This document shows, one piece after another, positions 1-10,299 of a stretch of DNA of 64,000 nt (positions within the stretch are counted from its first letter, which is position 1; each line of letters opens with the position of its first letter). The position numbers and the translations under genes are program-made. Source of the stretch: Aurelia coerulea (taxonomy: Eukaryota; Cnidaria; Scyphozoa; Semaeostomeae; Ulmaridae); assembly GCA_039566865.1 (NCBI GenBank), contig CM076949.1, positions 13,617,501-13,681,500 of the forward strand, written 5' to 3'. The notes beneath the pieces were generated by a model, which was not told where the DNA came from, did not search any database, and saw nothing but the letters and a program-made list of their open reading frames with translations.

Positions 1-150
1 ATTATTTGTTAGCAATCATTTTCAGACAATCCTGGCCAAAAGAAGCTGGGACGCAGGCAAATTTCAGTGTCTTCATGATGTTTCCTAAAATATCGAGGAG
101 TAAGCATACGTTTAGAGTCTCCTAATCCCCCCTTCCCCCTACTTCAATGT

Positions 151-360
151 TGAGAAGGTCGAAAGGCGTTTGATTCAAGCAACTTTGAGAAGGTCGAAAG
201 GCGTTTGATTCAAGCAACTTTGAGAAGGTCGAAAGGCGTTTGATTCAAGCAACTTTGAGAAGGTCGAAAGGCGTTTGATTCAAGCAACTTTGAGAAGGTC
301 GAAAGGCGTTTGATTCAAGCAACTTTGAGAAAGTCGAAAGGCGTTTGATTCAAGCAACTT
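151..360. repeat. 35-bp minisatellite, 6 copies, inside the 1.6-kb unit
   Basis: Six head-to-tail copies of a 35-bp unit beginning TGAGAAGGTCGAAAGG. The sixth copy has GAGAAAG in place of GAGAAGG. The other two macrosatellite units in the window have only three copies at this place. Confidence 0.95.
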
Positions 361-1855
361 TGAGAAGGGGGGAGCGGGGGGCACGTAATCAAAGACCGAA
401 GTAGTGCAATTTTATGATTTGTCCCAAGTATTTTGGCCAAGATTGTCTGAAAAATTGCTTTCACTACCTATCATATATGTTTCTATGAATCCAAATCTAC
501 TTGTATCAGACAATTTCTTTCACTATGAATGGATAGCCACTAACTGTGGGCTTAACTCCAGAGTACTTCAGATGTTAATGTTTTCATTGTTACTGGTTCA
601 TCCATCAGAAATATGACGTCATCAAATTATGCAAAATTTTCCCATGACGTTCAGCGAAACTCCTCTTGTGCACGAAACCTGCCAATGATTTTCGCCTGAA
701 AACACCACAGTTATCAAAGAGAACTGAAAACAAAGTTCCTTTTGAATCAGTGCAAATTCTGCGCCTCCGCAGTGCAATTGTCTTATTTTCAAATGTACCG
801 TTAGCCAATTCTCTAACTATTCATTCATTTTCAATGAGATTAAATTCGCTCCACCAAACTTGCATTCACCCTGGACGGCATTGAATGGTCTATTGTGCCC
901 GATGAATTGTAATCCACAACTTTTTGTTGAAGAAGAATATACCTGTTGCATAGCAGCAAGGCGGAATTGCACTGTCTGGAAAATTGAGAAAGGGATCAAA
1001 TTTGTCAACGCCGCTCCCTACTTTAAACATTAATAACGTCGGCAACGTTTGCCCTATTCTAACAAATTTTGTCTCATTTTAATGAGAAAAATGAGCTTTA
1101 TTAGCCTATAGCAGTATTTGCATCGATATTTTCGTGAAATATGATTTCTGACGGTTCTCAATAGAGTTCAAAAGAAACTTATCCGGAACTGTTTATTTTA
1201 AGTTTTTTAATTTTGGAGCGCCGTGACATTTCCACCTTCCAGGCAATTTTTACTTGGTTTTTTTGCATGAATAGGAAGACTTTGATGTTAAAATGTGGAA
1301 TCAGACGAATTTGCCAAAAAAGCGTGACTTATCCCAAAATTATGGGGCATTTTTCTGTGGAGCGCCGTTGTGAGAACCGAAGAATTCACAAGAAACCGGA
1401 CCTCAAACAATGAGCCCAAAAGCTTTCTTGCAATGATAAGTCATTTTCAAAGAGCAGCGGAGTACACAATCTTACGATAGCGGAAGAAAGCTCAGAATCC
1501 TAATGTATGTCACTTTTTATAAGGGAATCTTTATGTGAGTGAAAATTGCAGCAATTTTGCCACGCCCATTTTTAAGAAGGTGCTCTGCGAATTTAACGAA
1601 CAACGCCTATTTCGGCATAGATAGCTGAGAACTCACTTCTTGTGTTGGGGATGACGGTGTTAAAATTTCACACAGAAATCTCTATGGGTTCTCAAGCTAT
1701 GAGGTATTATTTGTTAGCAATCATTTTCAGACAATCCTGGCCAAAAGAAGCTGGGACGCAGGCAAATTTCAGTGTCTTCATGATGTTTCCTAAAATATCG
1801 AGGAGTAAGCATACGTTTAGAGTCTCCTAATCCCCCCTTCCCCCTACTTCAATGT

Positions 1856-1960
1856 TGAGAAGGTCGAAAGGCGTTTGATTCAAGCAACTTTGAGAAGGTC
1901 GAAAGGCGTTTGATTCAAGCAACTTTGAGAAAGTCGAAAGGCGTTTGATTCAAGCAACTT
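1856..1960. repeat. 35-bp minisatellite, 3 copies
   Basis: Same minisatellite as at 151-360 but with three copies. Its last copy carries the same GAGAAAG variant as the sixth copy of the first array, so the copy-number change happened inside the array. Confidence 0.95.
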
Positions 1961-3455
1961 TGAGAAGGGGGGAGCGGGGGGCACGTAATCAAAGACCGAA
2001 GTAGTGCAATTTTATGATTTGTCCCAAGTATTTTGGCCAAGATTGTCTGAAAAATTGCTTTCACTACCTATCATATATGTTTCTATGAATCCAAATCTAC
2101 TTGTATCAGACAATTTCTTTCACTATGAATGGATAGCCACTAACTGTGGGCTTAACTCCAGAGTACTTCAGATGTTAATGTTTTCATTGTTACTGGTTCA
2201 TCCATCAGAAATATGACGTCATCAAATTATGCAAAATTTTCCCATGACGTTCAGCGAAACTCCTCTTGTGCACGAAACCTGCCAATGATTTTCGCCTGAA
2301 AACACCACAGTTATCAAAGAGAACTGAAAACAAAGTTCCTTTTGAATCAGTGCAAATTCTGCGCCTCCGCAGTGCAATTGTCTTATTTTCAAATGTACCG
2401 TTAGCCAATTCTCTAACTATTCATTCATTTTCAATGAGATTAAATTCGCTCCACCAAACTTGCATTCACCCTGGACGGCATTGAATGGTCTATTGTGCCC
2501 GATGAATTGTAATCCACAACTTTTTGTTGAAGAAGAATATACCTGTTGCATAGCAGCAAGGCGGAATTGCACTGTCTGGAAAATTGAGAAAGGGATCAAA
2601 TTTGTCAACGCCGCTCCCTACTTTAAACATTAATAACGTCGGCAACGTTTGCCCTATTCTAACAAATTTTGTCTCATTTTAATGAGAAAAATGAGCTTTA
2701 TTAGCCTATAGCAGTATTTGCATCGATATTTTCGTGAAATATGATTTCTGACGGTTCTCAATAGAGTTCAAAAGAAACTTATCCGGAACTGTTTATTTTA
2801 AGTTTTTTAATTTTGGAGCGCCGTGACATTTCCACCTTCCAGGCAATTTTTACTTGGTTTTTTTGCATGAATAGGAAGACTTTGATGTTAAAATGTGGAA
2901 TCAGACGAATTTGCCAAAAAAGCGTGACTTATCCCAAAATTATGGGGCATTTTTCTGTGGAGCGCCGTTGTGAGAACCGAAGAATTCACAAGAAACCGGA
3001 CCTCAAACAATGAGCCCAAAAGCTTTCTTGCAATGATAAGTCATTTTCAAAGAGCAGCGGAGTACACAATCTTACGATAGCGGAAGAAAGCTCAGAATCC
3101 TAATGTATGTCACTTTTTATAAGGGAATCTTTATGTGAGTGAAAATTGCAGCAATTTTGCCACGCCCATTTTTAAGAAGGTGCTCTGCGAATTTAACGAA
3201 CAACGCCTATTTCGGCATAGATAGCTGAGAACTCACTTCTTGTGTTGGGGATGACGGTGTTAAAATTTCACACAGAAATCTCTATGGGTTCTCAAGCTAT
3301 GAGGTATTATTTGTTAGCAATCATTTTCAGACAATCCTGGCCAAAAGAAGCTGGGACGCAGGCAAATTTCAGTGTCTTCATGATGTTTCCTAAAATATCG
3401 AGGAGTAAGCATACGTTTAGAGTCTCCTAATCCCCCCTTCCCCCTACTTCAATGT

Positions 3456-3560
3456 TGAGAAGGTCGAAAGGCGTTTGATTCAAGCAACTTTGAGAAGGTC
3501 GAAAGGCGTTTGATTCAAGCAACTTTGAGAAGGTCGAAAGGCGTTTGATTCAAGTAACTT
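3456..3560. repeat. 35-bp minisatellite, 3 copies
   Basis: Third copy of the internal minisatellite, three units. Its last unit has CAAGTAAC instead of CAAGCAAC and lacks the GAGAAAG variant. Confidence 0.95.
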
Positions 3561-3646
3561 TGAGAAGGGGGGAGCGGGGGGCACGTAATCAAAGACCGAA
3601 GTAGTGCAATTTTATGATTTGTCCCAAGTATTTTGGCCAAGATTGT

Positions 3647-3712
3647 AGGTTAGTTTAACCCAGGTTCGCACCGGGTTAATTTGTGTCGTGTGAACAGGGC
3701 TTGGTTGTCTGC
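3647..3712. repeat. Fragment of a dispersed repeat (GTGTGAACAGGGCTT family)
   Basis: The sequence right after the satellite array shares a GGTTAATTTGTGTCGTGTGAACAGGGCTT-like block with 28800-28860. That second site has a partly inverted partner at 28750-28790. This pattern suggests a short DNA element or MITE. I cannot define its ends here. Confidence 0.4.
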
Positions 3713-4268
3713 AAAGTTATGTTGATACTCATTGCTAATGAACACATTTTACGTGAACCAACCTTCACTGGACATCTATCTTTCATTTAACTCGATAATA
3801 TTGCTAAGAAGGTACTGTATGAAATACTAAGAGCCTGAAAACTGTTTTTTTCCTGTTGTCTTCCGCATTCTGCAAAGTGATATTTGATAAGTATTGCCAT
3901 GTTGCAAAAAATAATCCCCATGGGGAGAAAATTCTGGCTTCATGGTATTTTGAGCATAAACACACAGTAAATATGCGAAAGGCAGTTTTCTTTTCAAGAT
4001 TCAAAAATTGTCCCAAAATGGGAGGAGGTGGGGGTGACATAACAACAGAAATCATGATGCAAGTCTGAAGTTGAATCCTATTTCTCCCCAATTTGGGTTT
4101 TTACTCTTTGAAACATGGCAAATATCTTAAGATACTAATTCAAAATATTTGAAGCCTGGCAATACCGTCATAACAAGTTGATGATGTCAAAATACTGTAA
4201 AATGTCCCTTGCTTTGTTTTGATTCTAAATATATATGTTTACATATATATTTGTACAATTTCAACACT

Positions 4269-4567
4269 AAAATTCAATTTAAGGCCATGTTATTCAAAAG
4301 AGCCATTAATAAAGAATCTCCAAAAAATCACAAAAAAATTACTATCAATTTATGTTATTGATCTTCAAATTTTCTCTGTAGTTATTTGTGGCAGGGACCA
4401 AAAAATTTGCTAGAAAATTTCTACTTCTAAAATTCAATTTAAGGCCATGTTATTCAAGAGAGCCATTAATAGAGAATCTCCAAAAAATCATACAAAATTA
4501 GTGTCAATTTATGTTATTGATCTTCAAAGTTTATTCGTGGCAGGGACCAACAAATTTGCTAAAAAAA
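4269..4567. repeat. 160-bp tandem duplication
   Basis: The block starting at 4269 is repeated from 4429 with about 90% identity. Both copies run from AAAATTCAATTTAAGGCC to GGCAGGGACCAA(A/C)AAATTTGCT. There is no coding potential. It is a local tandem duplication in AT-rich DNA. Confidence 0.85.
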
Positions 4568-4739
4568 GTTCGCCATGATACTATTATGCTTCTGTCCATT
4601 CTTCAGGAGAGAAGTGATGAAAATTATTTGTGGCATGAATAATCAAAAGCTACATCTTGTGATAGTCCTACTTTATTGTATGAAATATTTTTCAAGGACA
4701 GGGGAGGCGCTCTCTGTGCAGGTTTCTAGGGCAGTATTC

Positions 4740-5595
4740 GTTTTGAAGTGTGCCAAATCATTCCTACCAAGAGAATCTTTGAATCTCTCTACTGCACATT
4801 GGTATTGTGGTGCTCTTCTTTGGATACTGTCTGGTGCTGCGCAGGCTCATCTGAACTGAATTTAGTTTCAAAAGCTTCACAAACCTGCTGCAAGAATTGT
4901 AACAAACAGCATCTACAATGCCCCATACAGACCACTTATTGAAGGGCTGGGTTGGATGACCATTCAGGAACTCATTCAAAATGAGTCTAGAACAATGGTC
5001 TTCAAATCCCTAAATGGGTTGGCTCACAATACTTGTGTAACCTTCTCACAAAAAAATCAGAATGCTCCTCCCGTAGCCTCAGTCTGCACTACCAAAATAG
5101 ACTTAAGGCTACCTATCAAGAAGACAGCAAATGGACAAAAATGTTTCACTTTCAGAGGAGCAAAGTTGTGGAATGGCCTTTCAGCTGAGCAGCTGTAGGA
5201 AGCAGCTTTGGATTGGGGGACAATTGTTCTTAACACAATAGAGAACAATACATCTAATTAATGTTTGCAACGTAGCACCATCGTTTTTTCAAAAGTATTG
5301 GGAAGGCTTGAGCCCCCATGGCCCCCCGCTTTCTAGGGGCCTGACATCCTACCTAAGCTTGATTTAGGCATCCTCCCTCAGATGATTTAGGGTTAACTCT
5401 TTTTGCTTTTACTGTATATTTCTAACAATATTGTAAATAGGAGTTTAGGTTGTGAAGTACGATGTGGCAATATAGTTTTAATGTAATGATTTGGCAATTT
5501 AGTTTTGTAATTTAATTTGTAATTCATTTTATGGGAGGGCCCCATGAAAGCCAGCACTTGTGCTGAAGGGCTACTTAGTTAAGTATATTAAATAT
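4740..5595 (+). pseudogene. 3' end of a LINE retrotransposon (RT tail plus 3' UTR), degenerate
   Basis: Scattered frames on the plus strand read like the region after the reverse transcriptase palm of CR1/L2-type LINEs: a PAARIVTNS-like segment near 4880, then a GLGW...SRTMVFKSLNGL segment near 4945-5025, and FRGAKLWNGLS near 5150. The LINE at 50208-51249 has the same order of motifs (RAARNVTSS, RLGW, STMVYKSLNGLAP, FRGADTWNKL). Frameshifts separate the parts, and everything upstream is missing, as in 5'-truncated LINE copies. A low-complexity 3' UTR follows, ending near 5595 in a short hairpin-like segment GCCAGCACTTGTGCTGAAGG. Inactive. Confidence 0.75.
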
Positions 5596-7460
5596 GACAC
5601 ACACATGCAGCACAGGTTTTTCATAAGAAACAGTCAGAAGTACTGAAAGTTTTTCAAAATTATCAGATTTTGAGTATCCAAGAGTTTCTTTCAAGTTTCT
5701 CAAAGTTTCGTTTCACAATGATCTTCGTGTTACCTGTGCCCAAGTAATAATTTCAAAACAAGTTTTGAAGCCTTTTTCTAATTTTCAGAATTCACTCAAG
5801 TACCTTTTTGGTTAATATGATGCAGCAGGCAACAAGTGAAAATGTAGTAAAAATATGCAAATGATTTTGCAATGATCAGTGATCTGACAGTTTTGAGTTT
5901 CTTACTGTTTATGTCGTTTGTTTAAAAATGCCTGTACCTGTATAACCAACTGAAGTTTGAGTGGGGGGTAAAAACTCAATATAATAATTACTGCACATGA
6001 TACTGAAGATCCTTTCTTGTGGCTTTCAAATATGATTTAAAAAACTTTTCCAATTAAATCAGAGGACCATGAGAAAGAGACAGTGTTGGGCCAAAGTTGT
6101 CATTCATTACAAAAGACAACTACAGAATTACTCCCAATACAATTAACAATACCAGTACAACAATTACGAACAATTACACTAATAACACTAATTAAGATAC
6201 CTAAATACTGTATGTTGAATTTGAATGAATATGAAATATTCCCCTCCCCCGAAGTCAAATTTGCTTTGAAGTAGGCTAAAGGGGGAAGGGTGGGTTGGGA
6301 AATTGAGCACTGCACTGCTACCAAATATTCTCTCAACTGAGTGAAGAGCAAACGGATAGACTTAGGTATATTTCGTATGGGCAAGCCAAATATGGAATGA
6401 GGAAATACGTCCTATCAATTGATTGCCCAAGAGCTGCTTACGCATTTGTGTTGCGTCATATGAACAGAAACTAGTAGGATATTGAATGAAACAAAGGATG
6501 CAATTATGATGCATGCGTATGCGGGGAGTCCATCCTTGTGACTGCCATGCAAGTATGACTAGCCATGACGCAATTACCTGTTTAGCAAAATGCAACTCAG
6601 GCCCAACTCCTAGCTCCCTGATTTAAACTTACATTAAGGCAAAAACGCCTCAATGTACACAATTATCCTTGATAATTTCAATTATTTCCTGGCATACCAA
6701 CTCTTATATTTTGATGTAAACATATTTTTTCATTGCAAAAATCTGTTTTAAGAAAAATGATTTGGTTAGAGTAGCATTTTAGAAAGAAGGATTTAAAAGA
6801 GTCCTAAATTTTCGCATCAAAGACATCCAGAAAGTCAAAGAAGCTGTTGGTAAACAAACTTCTCCCAAAACTTAAGAAACTTGGTACCAACCATGGAAGT
6901 AGTTTCTTGAAAACAATTCGTAGCACTGTCACATAAATGAAAAAAGAATCATTGAAGTATCTCAAAGGCAACATGGCAATTGGATGCAAAATGGAGTTAA
7001 AAATGGTTTCTTACTGTAGCGAACTTTTGACTAGTCTACTGTATTAAATTAAATTGCACCACCAGAGGGAACACCAGAAGAAACACACACCGTTAGCCTT
7101 GTCAATAGCTGATCCTGCAGAAATTGCTCCAACATAAGACTTTCGAGAGAAGAACACTTTGAAAACAGTGACGAACTGACAAGATTTGCTTCAGATCACC
7201 TCCTGACTTCTGTCGAAGGCTCTCGATTACAATGCAGTATAACGACGAACATAACAGTTTCAAAACGAACCTCCGACAGCAAAGCAAAGCACAACATGGC
7301 TTGCCAGAGAGCAAGTCCATCCTAAAACCTTCGTTTTGCATCAATTTCAGCTACAGCATGCCTCTAAAACGACGTGCTTCGACGAAATCCTGCCTCCGCA
7401 GCTTCGGCGACTTGGTCGGCCATTTTCAAATCTTCGCGCGAAGCCTTGGAGACTCCGGAA
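5596..7460. other. No recognisable gene; unexplained intergenic DNA
   Basis: I find no conserved motif here. The last 150 bases (about 7340-7450) are richer in CpG. On the minus strand they hold a 19-codon frame starting with ATG at 7423 (MADQVAEAAEAG) that stops at 7364, which could be a leader exon or 5' UTR. I see no matching splice donor, so I do not call a gene. Confidence 0.3.
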
Positions 7461-8215
7461 GGCCATAATCCATTTCTGCAAATAAGACTGCAATTACAAA
7501 TTTTTATTCCAAATATGAATTCTAAATTTCCATTCTTTTATTTGGAATCTACAAATATCATCGCTAATTGTCATTATTATGTTAACGTTTAAAAGGAAAT
7601 TTGAAACAACATGCACATTACAATACAAGTATATCCTTTTCAACGACACCAAAATGAAGTTGCAAAGTGAATTGCTGCTCGTCAGCTGCAAAGTGCAAAG
7701 CAAAATTCCATTTCCAAAATGCTAAATCAAACCTGGATCAGATATCAGATCTGCAATTCAAAATGTTTGTTTGCGATTAAAATTTTTTTAGACAATTGTC
7801 TGCAGAATCACTCAACCCCTAAGCGATACTTTTTCAGTACTGAAGCCTAGTGTTTAATGAGCCGCTAAGTGAAAGTTTAAACTAAAACTCTAAACTGAAA
7901 TCCCATTTTGATTCTTCAATCATAATTTGTCAACGTCTGGGTTATTGTACAACTGCATTTCTCAATCGTATTGCAATTAGAAGATAACAGGAGATCACAT
8001 GGTCATGGGATGCTGGGATGAATGCAGGGACGTAGGAAGCATCTCAAACTTGGGGGGCACGACATTTCAAGGGCACTCATTTCATTTAGCTGAAGAGGCA
8101 CTTCCTAAAAATAAAAAGGGCACTCCTTTATTTGTTCAAAAATATTGGGACCACGTGCCCCCAGTGCCCCCCGGGTCCTACTTCTCTGGGTGAATGCAAG
8201 AAGTTGGCTTAGGTA
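7461..8215 (+). repeat. Left arm of a long inverted repeat flanking the BEL element
   Basis: From GGCCATAATCCATTTCTGC to the BEL target site this sequence is the reverse complement of 24277-24871, at about 95% identity by eye. The pair looks like long terminal inverted repeats of an older fold-back-type element into which the BEL inserted. A 165-bp insertion at 8026-8190 interrupts this arm only. The apparent ORF at 7494-7703 (minus) recurs in the other arm simply because the DNA is repeated. Confidence 0.85.
8026..8190. mobile_element. Small MITE-like insertion in the left inverted-repeat arm
   Basis: This stretch is absent from the matching arm near 24300. Its ends are loosely inverted: GGACGTAGGAAG and GGGGGGCACG on the left, CGTGCCCCCAGTGCCCCCC and GTCCTACTTC on the right. 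That is the look of a short non-autonomous DNA element. The flanking host sequence resumes with TGAATGCAAG. Confidence 0.6.
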
Positions 8216-8216
8216 G

Positions 8217-8618
8217 TGTTTTGGTTTTTGACGAAATAACAATAGAACAATAGTGTAGTTTAGACTTTAGTATCACGTGACGTTGAGAGAGCGAGGGTGA
8301 GTGAGTTAGAAGTTGAGAACAAGCACCGCGAGCATGAAGTCATGCAATTTATATATCTAGCTTGTATTTATGATTGAGAGTTAACTTAACATTCGACGAG
8401 GTCGGAAATTCGCGAGACACTACCGAGGGACTCATTAATCGTTTTGTATATATATTCGCCGCTGTACATAGTTTTATCGCTTGTAGTTTGTAGTTTGCTG
8501 GGATTTGCTGTGTTTACTTACGGATTTGTTTGGACACGCCATTTTCTTTATCGATTTCGCGGAGCACGCAAGTTATTGCAATATTCGAAAGTTCCGTCGA
8601 ACTATTGTTTCCGTAACA
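8217..8618 (+). repeat. 5' LTR of BEL/Pao element
   Basis: 402 bp, TG...CA ends, with a TATA-like stretch at 8447-8455. It matches the 3' LTR except for about four substitutions, all within the first 110 bases. LTRs supply promoter and RNA 3'-end signals for the element. Confidence 0.97.
8447..8455 (+). promoter_or_regulatory. Candidate TATA box in the 5' LTR
   Basis: A TATATATAT run lies inside the LTR about 160 bases before its end, in a place where it could drive transcription of the element. The same run is in the 3' LTR at about 23316-23324. No start site can be proven from sequence alone. Confidence 0.35.
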
Positions 8619-8636
8619 TGGTGCCGTGACCCGGGA
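8619..8636 (+). promoter_or_regulatory. Primer-binding site of the BEL element
   Basis: TGGTGCCGTGACCCGGGA directly follows the 5' LTR. It begins with TGG, the complement of a tRNA 3' CCA end, as expected for a tRNA-primed LTR element. I do not assign the tRNA species. Confidence 0.8.
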
Positions 8637-8677
8637 GTGCCTTTCAGATATTATTTTTACAGTTTCCCAGCAGAAAG

Positions 8678-9151
8678 ATGTCTACAACCTTAAAGAGAAA
8701 GCTAAACGTTAGAAGCGGAATTCGAGAGAGTATAGACCGCCTCGCGGCAAAATCGAAGGACATGTTGTCGTCCTATCAAGAGAGCCACAGAGATGAGTTA
8801 ATCGCTAACTGTGGCGTTATGAAAGAGATGCTCGAGGAGCTTAGAAGTCTGGACAACGAATTGTTAGAGTATTTAGAAGACGATGCTCTGAAAAAAGATG
8901 TTATCGAGAGTAGAGAGTTGGCGACGCGTTACCGCGTGTTGATCACAATAATGGAAGCGAAGACAAAAGGTTCCGCTGAGAAAAAATCGAGAGAAGTTCG
9001 AGAGCCTCCAAGGCATAAAACGATTCAGCTGCCATATCTACAGCTGAAGAAATTCGATGGAAACCCAACCGAGTGGGCTGCATTTTGGGACTCGTTTGCT
9101 TCAGCAATTGATAAAAATCCCGATTTAGAATTTGTGCAGAAGTTTAACTAT
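8678..9151 (+). pseudogene. BEL gag, 5' part (interrupted by an insertion)
   Basis: 158 codons from ATG at 8678, the first in-frame start after the primer-binding site. The N-terminal half is charged and probably coiled-coil (about residues 20-90). It ends in the conserved BEL gag segment LPYLQLKKFDGNPTEWAAFW (about residues 113-132), typical of retrotransposon Gag capsid-like regions. The frame is cut at 9151 by the 1,139-bp DNA element and resumes in register at 10300 after the 9-bp target duplication. The sequence past 9151 in the same open frame (to 9199) is inserted DNA and not gag. Confidence 0.9.
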
Positions 9152-10299
9152 CCCCAAGTCTATCTCTTCCGTCCGTCTACCGTTCCCTTTTTACGGTAGT
9201 TCCTGGATCCGCTATTTCATGGATCTACCATTCCAACATTCCGCCAAGAGAGCTCGAGAGATAGACTTGTATAATTTGCAGCCTTATGAATTATTAATGA
9301 GATATGACACGTGCGACTTCAAGCGAACTCATTCGGGGGGGGGGGGGGTACATTTTCAGACAATAAGCTTGGGTAATCCCATTATCTTTAGCCTGTAGAC
9401 AAACAATCAGACTTGAACCATAGAACAACGAAGAATAAAATGAAAACATTCTCTCTCTCTGTGGATGGAAAAAGGCTAAGTTTCAATACTGTAGTCACTG
9501 TGGGTTGAATTCGTTGCTCATACTTTATTATGTGTTGCGCCCTGTTTCTAAGAATTTTAAGAAGCCCAAATTCGGAATAAAAATGCGGCATAATTTGCAT
9601 GTGCAATTTTCTCCGTACCATTTTATTATCTTTGTCTTAAATTGACCAAGGGATTCTGAATTGCGTATCGTTGGTGGTAACGTTTGCCACAGCTGCGGAC
9701 CTCTAAATTCGCTCGCTTCACCTTCTTCGATCGAAAGGTGCAAGCTGATAAACAAGAGACTTTCCCGCTCCAGTTGGTTGCGATAAAACAACATCTCGAC
9801 CTTCCAACAAACCAGTCAATGCCTGTATTTGATAATCCTCTAACGACTGAAGACAGTGCTTCTCTTGCTAAATCGAGGGCCTTCTCTTTCATTGCCACAA
9901 TTTCCTAGAACTGAGATAAAAATTAAAATCTCCTTTGCGAGTCTTTTTATAGATTTGCAGTGTTTTTCTCGCGCAAAAATATTCGAGGCGACCCCCCTTT
10001 GAGGTTCCAGCCTTCGACTCTAATCCGATAAACCTTTTGTGCTATTATGATGTTGATTGGCTACTGAGAAAGATCTGAGAGTGCCGGCAGCGGACAGAAT
10101 TCTGTCCGCCTACGTCATAAAACAAAAGATATATCTCATTAATAATTCATAAGGCTGCAAATTATACAAGTCTATCTCTCGAGCTCTCTGGACGGAACAT
10201 TGGAATGGCGGATCCAGGAAATGGCGGATCCAGGAACTACTGTACAGGGAACGGTAGACGGACGGAAGAGATAGACTTGGGGCAAGTCTATTTAACTAT
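9143..10299. mobile_element. 1,139-bp long-TIR DNA element inserted in gag, with 9-bp target duplication
   Basis: TTTAACTAT occurs at 9143-9151 and again at 10291-10299. The DNA between (9152-10290) starts with CCCCAAGTCTATCTCTTCCG, and the reverse complement of the other end is the same after an extra 8 bases. The terminal inverted repeats extend about 150 bp, to around the CAGCCTTATGAATTATTAATG block. Removing element and duplicate restores the gag frame, so this insertion is recent. Long TIRs with a 9-bp duplication fit Mutator-like or fold-back non-autonomous elements. No transposase is encoded. Confidence 0.9.
9528..9794 (-). pseudogene. LINE RT C-terminal fragment carried inside the gag insertion
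   Basis: The minus-strand frame contains EFRGPQLWQTLPPTIRNSES followed by a Phe-Lys-Thr-Lys tail. This is the usual last segment of CR1/L2-type LINE proteins (compare FRGADTWNKLHSDIK at about 50280 and FYSGAKTWNEIPVEIR at about 45860). So the long-TIR element contains a piece of LINE 3' sequence, either by nested insertion or by capture. It is too short to be active. Confidence 0.55.

Larger units (their letters stand above)
1..3646. repeat. 1,600-bp tandem repeat array (macrosatellite), 3' end
   Basis: Position 404 and position 2004 start the same sequence, and position 1706 matches position 3306, so the unit is 1,600 bp when it carries three minisatellite copies. The window opens inside one unit, holds one complete unit and ends in a partial unit at 3646, where unrelated sequence begins. 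The units look almost identical, which implies recent expansion or homogenisation. No unit has an ORF longer than about 72 codons, and the same small ORFs simply recur, so I see no coding function. The array probably continues upstream of the window. Confidence 0.95.

Noticed and set aside
151..360. CRISPR-like array of 35-bp repeats
   Set aside because: Repeats are contiguous with no spacers, and the DNA is clearly eukaryotic. It is a minisatellite.
404..3430. Recurring 60-72-codon ORFs in the 1.6-kb units
   Set aside because: They repeat only because the unit repeats. They overlap on both strands and have no recognisable motif.
7494..7703. ORF with the same protein at 24629-24838, as if a conserved gene
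   Set aside because: The identity comes from the inverted-repeat arms; substitutions and indels show no coding pattern.
9132..9398. Alternative ORFs overlapping the gag interruption
   Set aside because: They lie in the terminal repeat of the inserted DNA element and change frame relative to gag.
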